64,000 bases of DNA from Cryptomeria japonica. Taxonomy: Eukaryota; Streptophyta; Pinopsida; Cupressales; Cupressaceae. A program made the position numbers and the translations under genes. The stretch is from contig NC_081406.1 in the NCBI RefSeq assembly GCF_030272615.1, positions 243,655,218 through 243,719,217 on the forward strand, in the 5' to 3' direction. Below the pieces are notes generated by a model. That model was not told the origin of the DNA and made no database searches. It saw only the letters and a list, made by a program, of their open reading frames with translations. Shown one piece after another: positions 10,286 through 23,463 of the stretch (position 1 is its first letter; each line of letters begins with the position of its first letter).

Positions 10286-13101
10286 TAGATGGGACTGCCC
10301 TCATCTCATGAATCCAAGGATGTCCTAGCATTATCTTGTATGTAAGATCTAGGTCTAGGACTTGACAAACTACATCCTTTGTAATTGGTCCAACTCTAAG
10401 GGGAAAGGTGACTGTGCTCTTGGATGAACATTCTTCATCATCATATTCTTTGATGGTAATTTTGTTTGTAGCATTTACAGCTTTGTCTAAATATCCCAAT
10501 TGTATTATTGTGTGCAAAGTACATATATTGAGACCAGCTCCTCCATGTATCATGACTCATTTTATTTGATGGTTGTGTAGGAAGGCTTCAATGTGTAAAG
10601 GTGCATTATGTGGTTGGCTCACAGAGGCATCGTTAGCTTCTGTGAATGTAAGGGAGTGTGGAATAGAAAGATATCCCACCATGGCTTGAAACTGGTCCAC
10701 ATTCAGATCAGTGGGGATGGAAGTGTCTCTCAAAGTTTTGTCAAGAATGGCCTTATGTGCAGGGGATATGTGTAAGAGCTCAAGGATTGAGATAAGCGCG
10801 GGTGTCTTCCCTAACTATTCTACAAGGTCATACTTAGGTTTGGTTGATGAGGAAGTAGTTTTTTTAGTTGGAGCACCTTGCAAAGTGAATTTACCTCGAT
10901 GAGTTATAACATTACATTCAGAGGTAGGTTCGGAAGAAGATCCAATGCCTTTTAGGACAACCTTGGATCTTTGGGTAGAATTCTCAAGTGTTTTGTCCTT
11001 GATGATAATGGTAGAGACATAATTGTCCATTGAAATGTGATTAACAGTTGAATCATAGTTTTAGGATGCTTTGGTAGAGTTGGTCTAGTCATTTATGGCT
11101 TTATCTTTTCCCTTGTCATGTTTTGGGAATGGTTCTTTAAACATTTCATGTTCTTGATTGGATGAATGCCCCTTGATCTCAATGTCACCTCTATCAATAA
11201 GATCTTGTATGATGTTCTTCAGCCGATAACAATTTCCTATCTAATGGCCCTTTCTCTTGTGATACTCATAGTATTCATCATTATTCCACTAATTTGGTTT
11301 GACCTTTGGCTCATATGGAGGCGAATCTGGAATTGTTATTATTTTGTTTGCCACTAGCTTCTTGAAAGCTGACTCAAGTGGTTCACCCAATGGGGTGTAC
11401 TTCCTTCATGATTTGGAAGTTGTTTGAGTATTCACTTGATTGTTTGTAGAGCTTGATCTCGAAAAAACAATTTTGGGTCATACTGTATTGGCGTCAACAA
11501 CACCATCATTGACCGTGTTCTTTTTTTTATTCTAAAATCTTGGCTTGTCTTTTCCTTTAAAGTCCTCTTTGTTTTCTTTGAATATTTTGATGATACCTTG
11601 CTCAATTAGGACCTTCTCTATTGCTAAGCTTTTTTCAATGACATCCTTGAAGGTGGACACACAATATTTTCTTAAGTCATAACCAATGTCTTTGTTAACA
11701 TTCTGGGTGAACATCTCTACCATTTGTTTTTGTGGAATTTCACAAGAGTATCTGCTGGCTAAATTCCTCCATCTTTGTAAAAATGATGTAAAAGATTCTC
11801 CACAAAGTGGTGGCTGATATATTTGTCTCTATGTTTTATGAGAAATGTTGGATACATGCCTCTACTAAGTCACCCCATAACTTAATTCTAGGTGGGAGTT
11901 GAGAGAACCATTCCATAGCTTGATCATCTAAGCTCCATGGGAATAATCTCATCAAATATGTCTCTTCTGATGCTACCTCAATGCAAGTTGTGAAAAATAG
12001 TCTTATATGTGCCTTAGGGTCTCCTTTTCCTCTATACTTATCAAACTTAGGTGTCACAAAATGTGTAGGAAAAGGAGGCATTGGAATGCTTTTGTCAAAT
12101 GGATAGGGACATATGTCTCTCATTGTGTAGGTTGGCTTTGGTGTATTTATGTGCCCCATTTTCTTTTGTAAGTCCTTAATTTGCTATTCCAAATTATTCT
12201 TAGGTGGAGACTGACTTCTTGGACCATATCCCATACTTGAGCCACCGGGTGGGGGCGGAGCATACTATATATATGGATGATATTGATCATACACATGTTC
12301 ATATGGAGGAGTTCTATAGTGATGTTGCGTATAAGGACCATTTGATATAGAGTCATGATGAGGAATAGAATATATGTTTTGCCCATGTATACAATACTCT
12401 ACAGGCATGTCATGAGTTTGTTCTAGTGTGTTGCCCCCAAATTTTATGTGGGGTTTCCTTGTGTCCAAAATTTGAACATGCCTTTGGATATCCAATTTCT
12501 TTGATGGTTGGTCCTTAGCATTGGCATGTGATTGCGTATATTTTTGTACATAAGACTTCCATAGTGGTCCGTGAAGGTGAGTATCATATGCTTGACCATG
12601 TGTATGTGGGACCTCAGGTTTTTGAAACAAAGATGATGGTGATTCGAGCACAAGATGTGGTCCTCTATTGCCTCCACTATTAGGCCTCCTTTGATCCATG
12701 TTGAATTGAGGTTCTTGCAAAGGTTGATTTTCCATTATTTGAGACATGTCAAAATCATGAGGGATCTTGGCTCCACTTTGTGCCATCACTTGTAACAAAT
12801 ATTATCTATCTCTCCTCATTATTTCCTTAGCCAATCTATTAAAGTGAGGATCCATAATGGATTCTTCCACTTCTGCTGAATGTACGAAAAATTTGTCCAT
12901 ATTGTTATTGTGTGTATCATTGTTGTTTGTAGTGTCCATGTTCTCAACATTTGGAATGTTTCTATAGGCATCCATGTCAGGTAATGTGGTATGATCAGAA
13001 TTGAAAAAGACATCATTGTCATACTCATAGGCACTCATGTTTGTGGACTCTTGAGCCTGTTTAGCTTCCCTCCTATTTTTTTGGGAATGTGTTTCAACCA
13101 T
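10286..13101 (-). pseudogene. G1 gag-protease, 5' part of the polyprotein
   Basis: Read from ATG near 13101. An N/D-rich, poorly conserved N-terminal region (13101-12265) leads into the Gypsy capsid domain (12159-11836) with PKFDKYRGKGDPKAHI and AMEWFSQLPP. A frame change follows, then a remnant around 11723-11532. A nucleocapsid-like segment near 11275-11180 reads ...HKRKGH...NCYRLKNIIQDLID. Last is the protease region (11030-10286) with HGGAGLNIC where DGGAG-like sequence is expected, so the catalytic Asp appears to be His, and LGHPWIHEMRAV. Capsid, RNA binding and self-cleavage are the family roles. Stops and frameshifts make it inactive. E1 interrupts it at 10285, and the frame resumes at 2206. 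Confidence 0.8.
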
Positions 13102-15329
13102 GAACTAGGTATTGACCAAGATGTGGGAGACTAGATGAAAATGGAAAGAGTATGAAAGGCCAAAAGTTGGATGGAATGTAAATGAATCTGAGGTGTACTT
13201 GTAATGTCCAAAGTATAAGACCAAGTATGTATGTAGTAGAGTAGGTCTAACTTCCAAAGAGATGATAGTTTCTCTTGATGAGGTAAGTTGAGCTTGACTC
13301 TAAGTAAGACCAAATGAGACCCAAAGGTGATAGACCTTGATGAGGGACCACTTAGAAAAATGTTGTTGTACGTAGTGTGTTGACAAAGCAAGATGAGGAC
13401 AAGCAAGTGACCTTTTGACTCAAGTTTAGACAAATTTGAATGTAATGCAAGGTGTAAAGCAATGATGGACTTTGTGAGACCCAGAAATAGGCTGAATTCT
13501 AGATGAAAACCTAGAGAGATAACCTAGGAAGCTCAATAAGTCTGAAACTGACTACTCTTGTTTGCTGGACTGTAACTTTTTTTTTAATTATGAACACAAA
13601 TGTGCCTGTATACTTCACAGACGTGGTTAAATGACACAGACATGGTTGAACACTACACATACACTTTTCTAAGATTTTGTGAATGCAATTTTGTTTTAGG
13701 ATAACACAAACGCATTTATGTACTTCAAAAATGTGGTTAAATGAGACAATAGCATTTTTGGAAACTGAGTGCAATTTTTTCCAATTTGTAAAGTTGTTTG
13801 TTGTGACCAAATCTGAAATTTTGTTTAACTATTTTTCATGACAAGAGGACACAATGTTGATGAAGACTCAATGTTTGTAAGTGTTTAGACTCAAAATGAC
13901 TGAAAGAAAAGTGTGTTGTTCGATGTAAAAATGTTTTGCATACACTTGAAGACACAAAAGAAACAATGTTTTGATGTTTGATCTTGAATGTTTGAATGTT
14001 TAAAATAAGACAAACACAATTCTTATGGTTGGCCAAGACAATAGTTGTTGATCCCACATAGGGTTTCCCCCAAGGCTATGCTATTCAGAGCGGATACTTA
14101 GATGCTTGACCCCACTGGCTCCACCCTCAGCACTCACTTCTCCGAGGCAGCCAAACATCAGTCCCCATGAAAAGTCCTCATGGTGAACTTTGTATCTCTA
14201 CTAAGAACCGTATGTGTGTGGACCACTACAGAGGTCCGACCTCCTACCCCAACAACTAGAAGGATTTTGGCTTTCGAAAACAAATAGGTGCTAGTAAGGG
14301 CATTCGCTCGTGTGGCCATACATGCGCACTTTCAGCTTTGTAAATATAGAAGGCTCCCAGTCGGTAGGGGTTACGCCCTACAACTGATCAAATAAAATTG
14401 ATCAAATAGGTTTATGGGGAGACATAGTGTCTGTATGAACTAGTTAGCACACGTTACCCATGGCTTTCACCATGGATACAATTATTTATAGTGGTTCAAA
14501 AGAGGTGTGTTTTCCTCGCTACCACTTTGGTCGTTATCTCCTCACTAGTAGTCCTAATGGCCAAACAGAGAGACAGGTCCTCTAGAGATTAAAAAAAAAG
14601 AGCCTATTGCTCAAGACACAAAAGACACTGGTTGAATTTTAGTGCACCAATTTAAGTGTTTGGTAATCTATGAAAACAAGGCACATAATAAAGATCAAAA
14701 GAAAACCCTTGTCAAGATCCTACAACAAAGATTTGTTAGTAGTTTGGGTTGTTTCAAATGATTACCCTTTCTTGCAAGCAAACGAGTTAGGTAAATTTTA
14801 GATCCAAAAGAATTTGTGAAATAGGGGCCTTCAACAAGACGATTTGTTTCTAAGACAAGCTGCACCAATTTTATTAGCTAGATCACAAGATGTTAGCCTG
14901 AAATAAACCAGATCTGAAATCCAAACGACGAAATAAAGCCTCAAAACTAGATCAAAAACTGAAAAATGCAAGATCTGAGACACAAACGCAACAAAAAATC
15001 ACAAACACGTCTAAATTCATCGCAAATGCGCCTAGATCACACAAACACAACTCCCGAATGTAGACGCGACTAAGAGGTTCATAAACGTGGTTTGAAAACA
15101 AAGACACAACCCTACAATCTGCAAAATAAGATAAAATAATGCTGGAAATAGACGCGACTACAAAGGTCACAAACGCGACAGAAAAGCAAAAACACGATTC
15201 CAGGATGTGCAAATGTGGAAATATCGAAAGTTTATCAGAAATGTCAAATTTGCAACTTCAAAAACACAAAATCTGCAACAAAAGACATTAAATGCAAAAG
15301 AGACAAGGGTCCCACTGGGCATGCCAAAA
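13102..15329 (-). other. G1 leader (5' untranslated region)
   Basis: 2.2 kb between the LTR and gag with no supported ORF. Long leaders are usual in Tat/Ogre elements. It contains degenerate short repeats built on CACAAACGCGAC (about 14960-15200) and a pair of related ~50-bp stretches with CTTCAxAxAxGTGGTTAAATGA near 13605-13640 and 13718-13745. The stretch 14040-14560 is relatively GC-rich. Confidence 0.65.
15308..15326 (-). other. G1 putative primer-binding site
   Basis: Minus-strand TGGCATGCCCAGTGGGACC starts three bases after the LTR end. Position and the TGG start fit a tRNA primer site; I do not assign the tRNA. Confidence 0.65.
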
Positions 15330-16092
15330 TGTTTATGGTAAAAATGGAAATAACAATATTGAAAGACTAAAATAGATTCAACCACAAAACCCTAGCCTAA
15401 CAACAACAAAGATCCACTATAACATATGAGATTACCTAAGATAATTTAAATCAAATGAAATCACAAAGATTATACTATCACATGTCCAATAGGGTTTGGA
15501 TATCCATTCTTCCTATCTCCATTGATCTTGCTTGATATATTTGCTCTCAGATTTTATATGTGCACAAGACCTCAGCAAAGAACAAAAATGTGGTTGCAAG
15601 TAGGCTTGAACACATATTAAAGTTTGAATGCTAGAATGCTTGATTAGATCAATTAGGGTTGATAATGAAGGAAGTGTCTCATTATATAGAAGACACTATA
15701 AGAAAATGGAGGGATAAGATTGAGAGGTGTAAAAGATAAATGGTCGGCTAAGATTAGAGGGTAGGTAGAGAAAATAAGAAAATATTGAGAGGGTAGGTAG
15801 TGTAGGAATTAAGAGATGAATGCCATGTGTCATGGGTAGAAAAGGTTAATGAATTGATTAAATAAATAAAGTTTTATTTAATTAGTAGAAGAAGTGGGAT
15901 ATTCATTTAATTGAGAAAAATGATAGTTTAAATAAATAAAAGTATTTATTTAAATGCGAAATAAGGCTAGAAGAGTATAAATGAATTAATTAAATAAATA
16001 AAGATTTATTTAATTAATAGAAGAACTAGGCTAAAATAATTAAATAAATAAAATATTTATTTAATTAGATAGGACAATTTTAGGTGTCTACA
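15330..16092 (-). repeat. G1 5' LTR
   Basis: 763 bp, on the minus strand starting TGTAGACACCTAAAATTG, a familiar Gypsy LTR start, and ending ...AAACA next to the primer site. The promoter-proximal part (15840-16080) is made of degenerate TTAATTAAATAAATAAA repeats. The partner LTR is outside the window, so the borders rest on the TG/CA ends and the primer site only. Confidence 0.75.
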
Positions 16093-16097
16093 AATAT

Positions 16098-16573
16098 GAA
16101 TGATGCCTTTTCAATTAGGATCTCCACAACCTCCTTGTGGTGGTTTGTAGTAGGATTTATGTCACTATGTTGGCTTTGCCTTTGCTTGCCAACAATGATC
16201 ATAATCACCATTCTCTACATGAATATGAGTAGTAGAAATAGTGGTAGTATTCAAATAATTAAAATAATGATTCTCAACATATTTATCCATTTGAGGATTC
16301 AAGCATCATTTCGTCTTAATGGGATATGAGAAGGATGGGATTTTCACATATAAATAGCTATTGGATCTTGAGAAGATAAAATGATATGAGGGTGATCTAA
16401 GGGATGATATAAATTAGGTAGATCATTTAATAATTATTTTTTAAATAATTGCAAAATCTAAACTCCAAAGGCCAAAGCAAGGGTGGGTAGCATACATGTG
16501 AAAAATAAGATCATGCAATAATATGAAAAAACCTAAAAGAACTTTAAGGCAATTAATAAACATAAAAGATCAA
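16098..16573. other. Unclassified AT-rich spacer
   Basis: No convincing ORF, terminal repeat or known element seen. Confidence 0.5.
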
Positions 16574-16578
16574 AATTA

Positions 16579-16929
16579 TGCTGCAAGGTGTGTGCCTTTG
16601 GTCCATATGCAACACAAGTGGTGGGTTTATGGGATGGCTTAACTACCTCTTATGGATCTATGTGTCTATTAGTTGTAGCGAGCATTGACAGGTCAACCTT
16701 TTGGTGCAACGACAACCGTACCCAACAAATGGTATCAGAGATGGGTCGTGGGTTCAAACCCCACTTGCGATGAGGGGGAATTGTTGCAATGTGTGTCATT
16801 GGTCTTTTTGCAACACAAGCGGTGGGTTTGCGACATGGCTTAACCTTCTCACGTGGATTCTATGTGTTTGGTGGTTGTAGTGGGCATTGATAGGTCAACC
16901 TTTTGGTGTAATGACAACCGTACCCAACA
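16579..16929 (+). mobile_element. TRIM (terminal-repeat retrotransposon in miniature)
   Basis: Two direct repeats of 149 and 148 bp (16579-16727 and 16782-16929) with TG...CA ends surround only 54 bp. The interior has an initiator-Met primer site, TGGTATCAGAG (16730-16740), and a purine tract, GAGGGGGAAT, ending at 16781. The 5-bp duplication AATTA flanks it (16574-16578 and 16930-16934). The repeats are about 80-85% alike by eye, so the insertion is old. It has no coding capacity and depends wholly on proteins in trans. The middle GGGTTCAAACCCC segment resembles a tRNA T-arm. Confidence 0.92.
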
Positions 16930-16934
16930 AATTA

Positions 16935-19730
16935 AACCCTAAGGAAATCTAGTATGAAAGTTAAGCAATTAAAAAATAGGTATGAAACCTTAATGAGAGA
17001 GAAAAAATCCTAAGGGGAAACCATAGGTCAATTAATAACTTTTACATATGTATCTATGAGGATTTAATAACTTTTACAAATATATCTAGGGTAACTAAAT
17101 AAATACAACCAATTCGCAAACTAAATTAACCTAGATAAAAAAATTGTGATTGATAATCAAAATAAATGTCTAAAGATTTTAAGCTAAATGAGCTAAATAT
17201 ATATAACCCTAAGATTGATGACATATAAATGATTATGATACCATTCTAATTTGATTAGCCAATGTAATAAAATTATCTGCTCTAGTTTAACTACCTATTC
17301 AAAATCTATATAATCTCAAAAAAGTGATGTAGATCAATCATATGCTCTATGATGCAAATATCAACTAGTATGATTCTAATTTGGCACATAGAAGTAATTA
17401 AAAATACATGCAACTTATTTGATAGAAATTTTATGAAAAAATCTATATACCCTTAACCTTCTAAATAAATGGATTTGTCAATGTGAAATTTAGGGACAAG
17501 TTTGAGGATCTTAGACCACCTTGATAGGTGAGTAGGTTATCTTATGTCAAACCCCTTGGTGGAGTAAATTAGTTCAAATATTCAAAAGATCAAAGGAAAC
17601 ATTTGTAAAATTACAAATGACCTATATAATGATGATGTAGATTCAATGGATTTATAGCCCTTTGAAATCAAAGTGTGTTGCAATAGTTTTCCTTATCACT
17701 TCATTTAGCATCAAATTATGAATTGCACATAAATAGGACAACATAACATGTTGCATGAAATATGAATTGGGTTAACTCATAATGACCAACTGTAAAATAT
17801 GGTAGAAAAGTTATAAGTTGAATTTGATGACTTGAATTTACAGAGTTGATTCTACGCTTTGTGAGATTGACCTAGGTCAATCTCTCATCTTATAAAAATG
17901 ATATAATGAGATAAATTGACGATCTAATATCAAAGAAATGAATATAAATTTTATTATTATTATTTTAAGTTTTTATTATTATTATTTTAAATATAACTTT
18001 TTGCTATGAAATATTTTTTAATTTTAATAATAATAATTAAAAGGCATCTTGAATAATATCTTAATGGTCAACTGAACCAGGCTTGGAATTTGACTGTCAC
18101 CCCTACCTGCCATATGAATTTTTTACGACGGTTTAGTCATTTCAATGCCTTTCATTTGACGTTTTAAGAAAAATATTAACAAAGCCACACCAAAATGCAA
18201 TGCACATCTTTCTTGGGAAGAAATGAAAATCACTGTCTTAATGAGAAAATAATGATAAATTAGTAATATATGCAAAAATCCTAAATTTACTAAATAAGTT
18301 TCTAAATTAATATACTAATATATATTATATATTAACATTAAATGATAATCAATTAATAATTACTAATTTAGTAACAATAAACATTAAAATTTTAAAATTA
18401 TATATATTATGACAAGTTTCTATAACAGTCTTATTAAATATATGTAAAAAATTAAATTCACTAAGTTTCTAAATTCGTATGTAGAAAAATAGAATATATT
18501 GTAAAAACTCATATTAAAATATTTTATCAATTATATTCTATCATTTCAATTATGACAAGTTTCTAAATTCATATGAAAAAATTGAACTATTCTAAAAAAT
18601 CATATTAAAATATTATAAAATTAGAAACAACTACATCCTTCCATATTATAAATCCTTCCATTTCAAAATATTCTAATTAAATTTATTTTTTTATAATAAA
18701 CATTCTAAACTAATATATATATTACCTATTATATTTTTTTACGGTTTATTTATAATTTGAAGTGTGATCTATACGGTTTTAGAAAAAAATAGCATGTCAA
18801 TGCATACGTTCAACTAATTTTTTAAGCTGTCAAAAATGATTCAAAAGTAAAAAAACGACCATTTTGCCTATCAAATTCCAGGCCTGAACTGAACCACTCG
18901 ATCTTTTCCATCTTATCTTCCTCAAAATTTCGGTAAGAAAATAAACGACGCTTAATAACAGATTAAAGAATATATGAAAATGAGATTTAGAAAGTGGTTG
19001 CAAGGTGTACCAACTTAACAACTCTAACTATTTGGTTAAACAATATTTCTCCACTACTTTTGCAATTATTTAAATTTAGAATTAGAATGATGAAAATTAA
19101 ATTGGATAGTTTTCAATTTTTTTTAATAAAATCAATGTGGCATCTGCCATTTTAATTCATATGGTTTTAACTATCTATGACACTAGTAAATAAAAGATAT
19201 GGTGGTATTGGGAGAACAATATTGGAATTTGTTATATTAGGAAGGGAAGTTGATGAGGTAACACAAATGTAATAAGTGATAGGGATACAAGTTATTTTGG
19301 GTATCATGAATATTAGCAGTCTATAACTATGGTCAATACAGGGCGATTTTAGATTATCTTAATGATCTAGGGCGGTGTACTTGAATGTATGTTTAGGTAC
19401 ATAATTTCAAAATTCTTTGTGTAAAAATCAACAAATAACAATTAGTTGGCATTGAGTTGGCTCTAGGGCCAATGATGAATTTTGACATTTAAAAAGTGGA
19501 TGAATCCCTCACATTCACTTTTGAACTAAATCGATCTCTCATATGTAGTTTTGACTTGGATAAATAAACGATGAAATTGAGAACCAAGACTAATTTGAAT
19601 AGAGGTAAAATAGTGTTAATGAGTGTAAATATGAGTCAATGAAAGTGCAAATTAAGTCAAAATCATATTCCAAGAAAATGCACTTATGTCACCCAAGCAA
19701 AATGATATAAAATCAAGGGGAAACAAGTAA
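16935..19730. other. Unclassified AT-rich spacer
   Basis: No supported gene. 17950-18000 carries TTA-type microsatellite runs. 18240-18720 is strongly AT-rich with loosely repeated stretches containing ACAAGTTTCTAAATTC and AAATCATATTAAAATATT. No terminal repeats or coding homology recognised. Confidence 0.5.
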
Positions 19731-19793
19731 GCGATGCACTTCTCACCCTTAGCAATGCACTTCTCACCCTTAGCGATGCACTTCTCACCCTTA
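19731..19793 (+). repeat. 21-bp tandem repeat, three units
   Basis: Three head-to-tail units of 21 bp (19731-19751, 19752-19772, 19773-19793) with core GCGATGCACTTCTCACCC. The middle unit differs by one base (GCAATG). Non-coding. Confidence 0.9.
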
Positions 19794-21894
19794 TATTTAG
19801 TCCCACTTTAGCATACATGTGAATCTACATAAGCAAGTATACGAATGCAAAAGTAAAAAGATAAGCACAACTACAAGCAAAATAACCAAAGCAATAATTC
19901 ATAGTCAACTTATGAATTGCACATAAACTTGAGAGTGTAACTAGCAATGATATGACCCCCTTGATTTTGTGTATTCCACAAATGAGTATACATATATCAC
20001 ACTCTACATAGATATATATGCTCTAGTACATGCAAATAAGAAATAATAAAAAAATTAAACTAGATATAAGGCCCAGATTTTAGACACTCATACTAGATTA
20101 GATTTGAAACATAAATGAAATAAAACATTTACCATGATGTTGGAGAAGAGACTAAATTGAGCATGACAATGAAGTAAAACACAAAATTTTAAAGTGAATT
20201 TAAAAATAGATGGCTAAGAAAAATGTGTGCTATGAAATCTAATTTTGTGTGAACTTATATCAAGGCCACAAGTATGACCTTAAACCTAAAAATGCAACTA
20301 TATCCCTTGATTGGTTTACTGAATCATTATTTTAAATATAAATATCAAACACTTAGAAATCACTTAAAATTATTGATCTATTGGATTTAAAATAATGAAC
20401 TATGATCTAGGTAATTCTCATAATTCATGTAAGATAAATCTTGCAAATGTAGGATTGATCCTAATATTTACTTCATTGACCCTAGAATTGTTGTTTCGAT
20501 GATTTAGTTTTGGACTTTGGATATCAAGGATTTTCATATATACAAACATTACTTCTATGAAACCGTTGCCGCAAAAGTTTGCACCCTTGATGACAACCTT
20601 GATCATCAACCTTGTGCAACACAAAAACAACCTCTTAAGTGTGGGACTTGCAGAGGTGAGGTTGAGTCTCTAGAGAAGGTTGACTTCCTATTAATCTTGA
20701 GTGCAATTAGAACCTAATCTAGTGATTTTGAGAGAGAAAAGGGAGAAAGAGGGAATGCTTGAAAGAAGGGAAAAGGTTTGCACCTAGATGAAATGTAATA
20801 TTCCTACTTGCAACTTCACAAAACATCAATAAAACTACCCAAAGATACACTAATTTCTGCCTAAATCAGCTCCCTATCTGCATAAGTGAAGGTTGGAATT
20901 CTAGAAAATGACAAGGGGGACTGAAGCTAGTCCATAGATAGCATTCAAAGAGGGATCAACACAATCATTAGGAAAAGGAAACAAGAAAGAGATGCATTCA
21001 AACAAAAAGGTAAGAGAGATGCACACATTTTTTCAAACTAAAACAATGTAAGACAAGCAATTCTATTAATGGAAGGCAAGGCAAAATTTTACAAGTGCAG
21101 AAGAACATAGTCTTGTATAGAAGAAAAGAGAGAATAAGACCCTGAGGAAATATACAAAAATTGCCTTTATAGTTGAGGAATAACTCAAAAAGAAAACCAA
21201 CTAGAAACCTTAACCCACCTAGGGCTAGGTTACAAAAAATATCAAAGAGGAGAAGAAGATCAGATAGGCTGATTTGATGTCATGTGAGTACAGCTCTAAA
21301 ATTATCTTCCCCACCTGGGAGGAAACAAAATCCTTTTGCAAAAAGAGATCTTAGAGTAAAATGTGTATGTGTATGCTAGCAGAGCCCCCAAAAGTCTTTA
21401 TATTGCATTGAAAGGGCATGGGTTGCATACAAAATGGGCTTGCAGAAGTCCCATTTGAAGTGATGGAAAAAATCTCCAGTGGTTGGAAACAAAATGGATC
21501 TGATTCGGAGCACCAACTGAGTAGAAAATTAATCTCAACCATCAAGTCGACAACCACCTCCTTGTAAAATTTTAAATGCCAACGACCACTGAAAAATTGA
21601 ATTTCTATCGTCGATCGAGAGATCTTGCATGCAGATGGATGCACAAGATCTCACCATGTAAGCGCTCAAAAGGCCCAATGCACCATTAAGTCGTAACCAT
21701 CCGATTTGAGTTAAGTGTTGATTGACGATGGAGACTGACTCATGTGTCCTCTTTGGTGTCATTAAGAGGATTTTTTTTGGCACATTGATCCTCTTTGAAA
21801 CTTTGTCGAAAAAGGCCATTTCGATGGGACAGGGAACTTTGAAAAGACCCGAAAGTGCATCTACCAACCTAGAAAGTTAGGTTGAAAGGCCTTT
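19794..21894. other. Unclassified spacer
   Basis: No recognisable domain on either strand. Short open frames are present but show no family motif. 21300-21860 is less AT-rich and looks like part of an unrecognised repeat that runs into the minisatellite. Confidence 0.45.
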
Positions 21895-22293
21895 CTCATG
21901 CAGGACCCACAAATATCCATCACTCGCAAGACCGTTGAGAAGAAACTGCACACCAAAGATAAACCACGAGGAAGTGGGTGAAGCAAAACTAGCTTCCCAC
22001 ATGCCCATAGCACAAAGAGAAGACTCCAAAAGGACCTCACGGGAAAGTGAGTGAAGCATAACAAATCTCTTTCATGCCTGTGCCATCACAAATGAATTGC
22101 CAAAAGAGTATGCGGGGAGGCGGTAGGAAAGCCAATAAGCCCCTCACTCGTCCACAATAGAAAATAAGCAACCAAAAGGTACCTGTGGGGAAGTGGGGGC
22201 CAAAGAAACAAGCCACCCACACACCCACACCATAATCCCAGAGCAAAAGGAAGACCATGCGGGGGCACGAGTAAAGTAATAACAAGTGCCCAC
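21895..22293 (-). repeat. Imperfect ~73-bp minisatellite, left part
   Basis: On the minus strand successive units carry a CCTTTTGG/TCTTTTGG core at about 22250, 22177, 22107, 22033 and 21961, each followed by a GGG(C/T)A(C/T)GTGGG-type stretch and a C-rich CCCCACTTCCCC-like stretch. Units are diverged. The array stops at the CCCAC target site of S1 and resumes at 27815. Confidence 0.7.
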
Positions 22294-23463
22294 TGATAAG
22301 TTGGTGTATTGACATGTTTTTTTATCAGGACTCTTAGGTTTTTGGTATCTTTTGGGTTGCATTGTGATAGTAAAATATTGTGAATTGACTATATGTAATC
22401 CATGTTTTAAAACTAAACTTAAGAAATCATGTTTGAACCTTGTCTGTTAATTCCTGCAACCATGCCAATTTATTCCTGTAGCCAAATGGTTTTTCCCTGT
22501 GATATGCATATTATTTAGGATGATTTCATATGTGAGTTAATGAATGTATTAGTTAAATAAGATACATATGCATGTCCTTGTATATTGTTTCTGTTTTAGT
22601 GCAGATAATAATTGATGCTGCAGTGGAGAATTCTCTTTCGTGCCTAAGGACTGGAGAACCATGTTCAGATAGCTGGAGGTCACATTGAAGGAGATTCAAG
22701 CGAGCGCAATCTATGGCATAATCAGAGCAATTGTACTTCACCATGGGAGTTTAACTCCGGTGCATGTGTAAATTGCAAAATATCTCTTTGGCATGCAAAG
22801 ACTGTGGTTCGGTTTCAGGTCCACAGTTCCTGTAGCCAAGCTCTCTATTATCCCCTTCATCTAATAGCTATCCGCTTCTTCTTCTGGGCATAAATGGAGT
22901 TGTCCATTATAGTCTATCTTTTCTTTATAATAAGCTCTTCCTTCTTTCTTGAGAGTTAGACAGAATGGAAAGGGATTGAGAAGAGTTTTCTGTCAAGTAT
23001 TTTGAATTTTCTGTTTTTGAATATGTAATCATCTTTCAGGAAGAAATGAATAAAAATATGTTATTCTGATCTATTAATAGTTCTTTGTTGAGAGTTTGAT
23101 ATCACTCATCCAAGGGGGCCCACTTGATGAGTGATCCCGTGTTTATGATTATTGAAGCTAGTTTTTACTTAGTTGGAGTAGAAGTTCATGACTGGGTTGT
23201 TCCTGTAGCCACTGGAAATAGATCCTTTGACTGTTCTTGCAGCCAAGGCAGAATGATGTGATTCCTGTTATTTTCATTAGATCATTTTAGCAGAGTTTTG
23301 TAAAGTTTTCATTTAGCCTTTATGATTTCCATTCCTACCTTTCCTATAGTAATTCAGAATAATCAGTTAAGGAGCTTAGTGCATATATATTGCAGACCCA
23401 TTTCAAGTTTTACGTTCTTGGATTGACAACTAAATGAACACCAGCCATTAGAATAGTAAACTT
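22294..23463 (+). repeat. S1: solo LTR, left part
   Basis: Starts TGATAAGTTGG directly after CCCAC (22289-22293). Together with 27728-27809 it makes a ~1.25-kb TG...CA unit flanked by CCCAC on both sides (second copy 27810-27814). No internal region is present, so it is read as a solo LTR left by recombination. An AATAAA-type signal lies near 23047 on the plus strand. Copia element N is inserted at 23464. Confidence 0.75.

Larger units (their letters stand above)
1..16092 (-). mobile_element. G1: Gypsy LTR retrotransposon, Tat/Ogre-like, partial, interrupted by E1
   Basis: Read on the minus strand the order is LTR (16092-15330), putative primer site, 2.2-kb leader, gag, zinc-knuckle remnant, protease, G-patch-like spacer, then RT, which runs off the window at base 1. 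Gag-protease-RT with no integrase before RT is Gypsy order; the long leader and the G-patch-like segment between protease and RT suggest the Tat/Ogre branch (inference). The element is decayed, with many stops and frameshifts, and is split by E1 at 2207-10285. The 3' half (RNase H, integrase, 3' LTR) lies outside the window. Its 5' flank after the LTR reads AATAT (16093-16097), which should recur beyond the missing 3' LTR. Confidence 0.85.

Noticed and set aside
10275-10553. Catalytic Asp to His change in the G1 protease as a new active site
   Set aside because: The surrounding frame is heavily decayed, so simple mutation is the better reading.
16741-16770. tRNA gene suggested by GGGTTCAAACCCC
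   Set aside because: Only a T-arm-like segment is present. It lies in the 54-bp interior of the TRIM, with no acceptor, D or anticodon arms.
21861-22315. Hydrophobic minus-strand ORFs resembling a membrane protein
   Set aside because: They lie in the ~73-bp minisatellite, and the repeated W/F/L pattern comes from the repeat unit.
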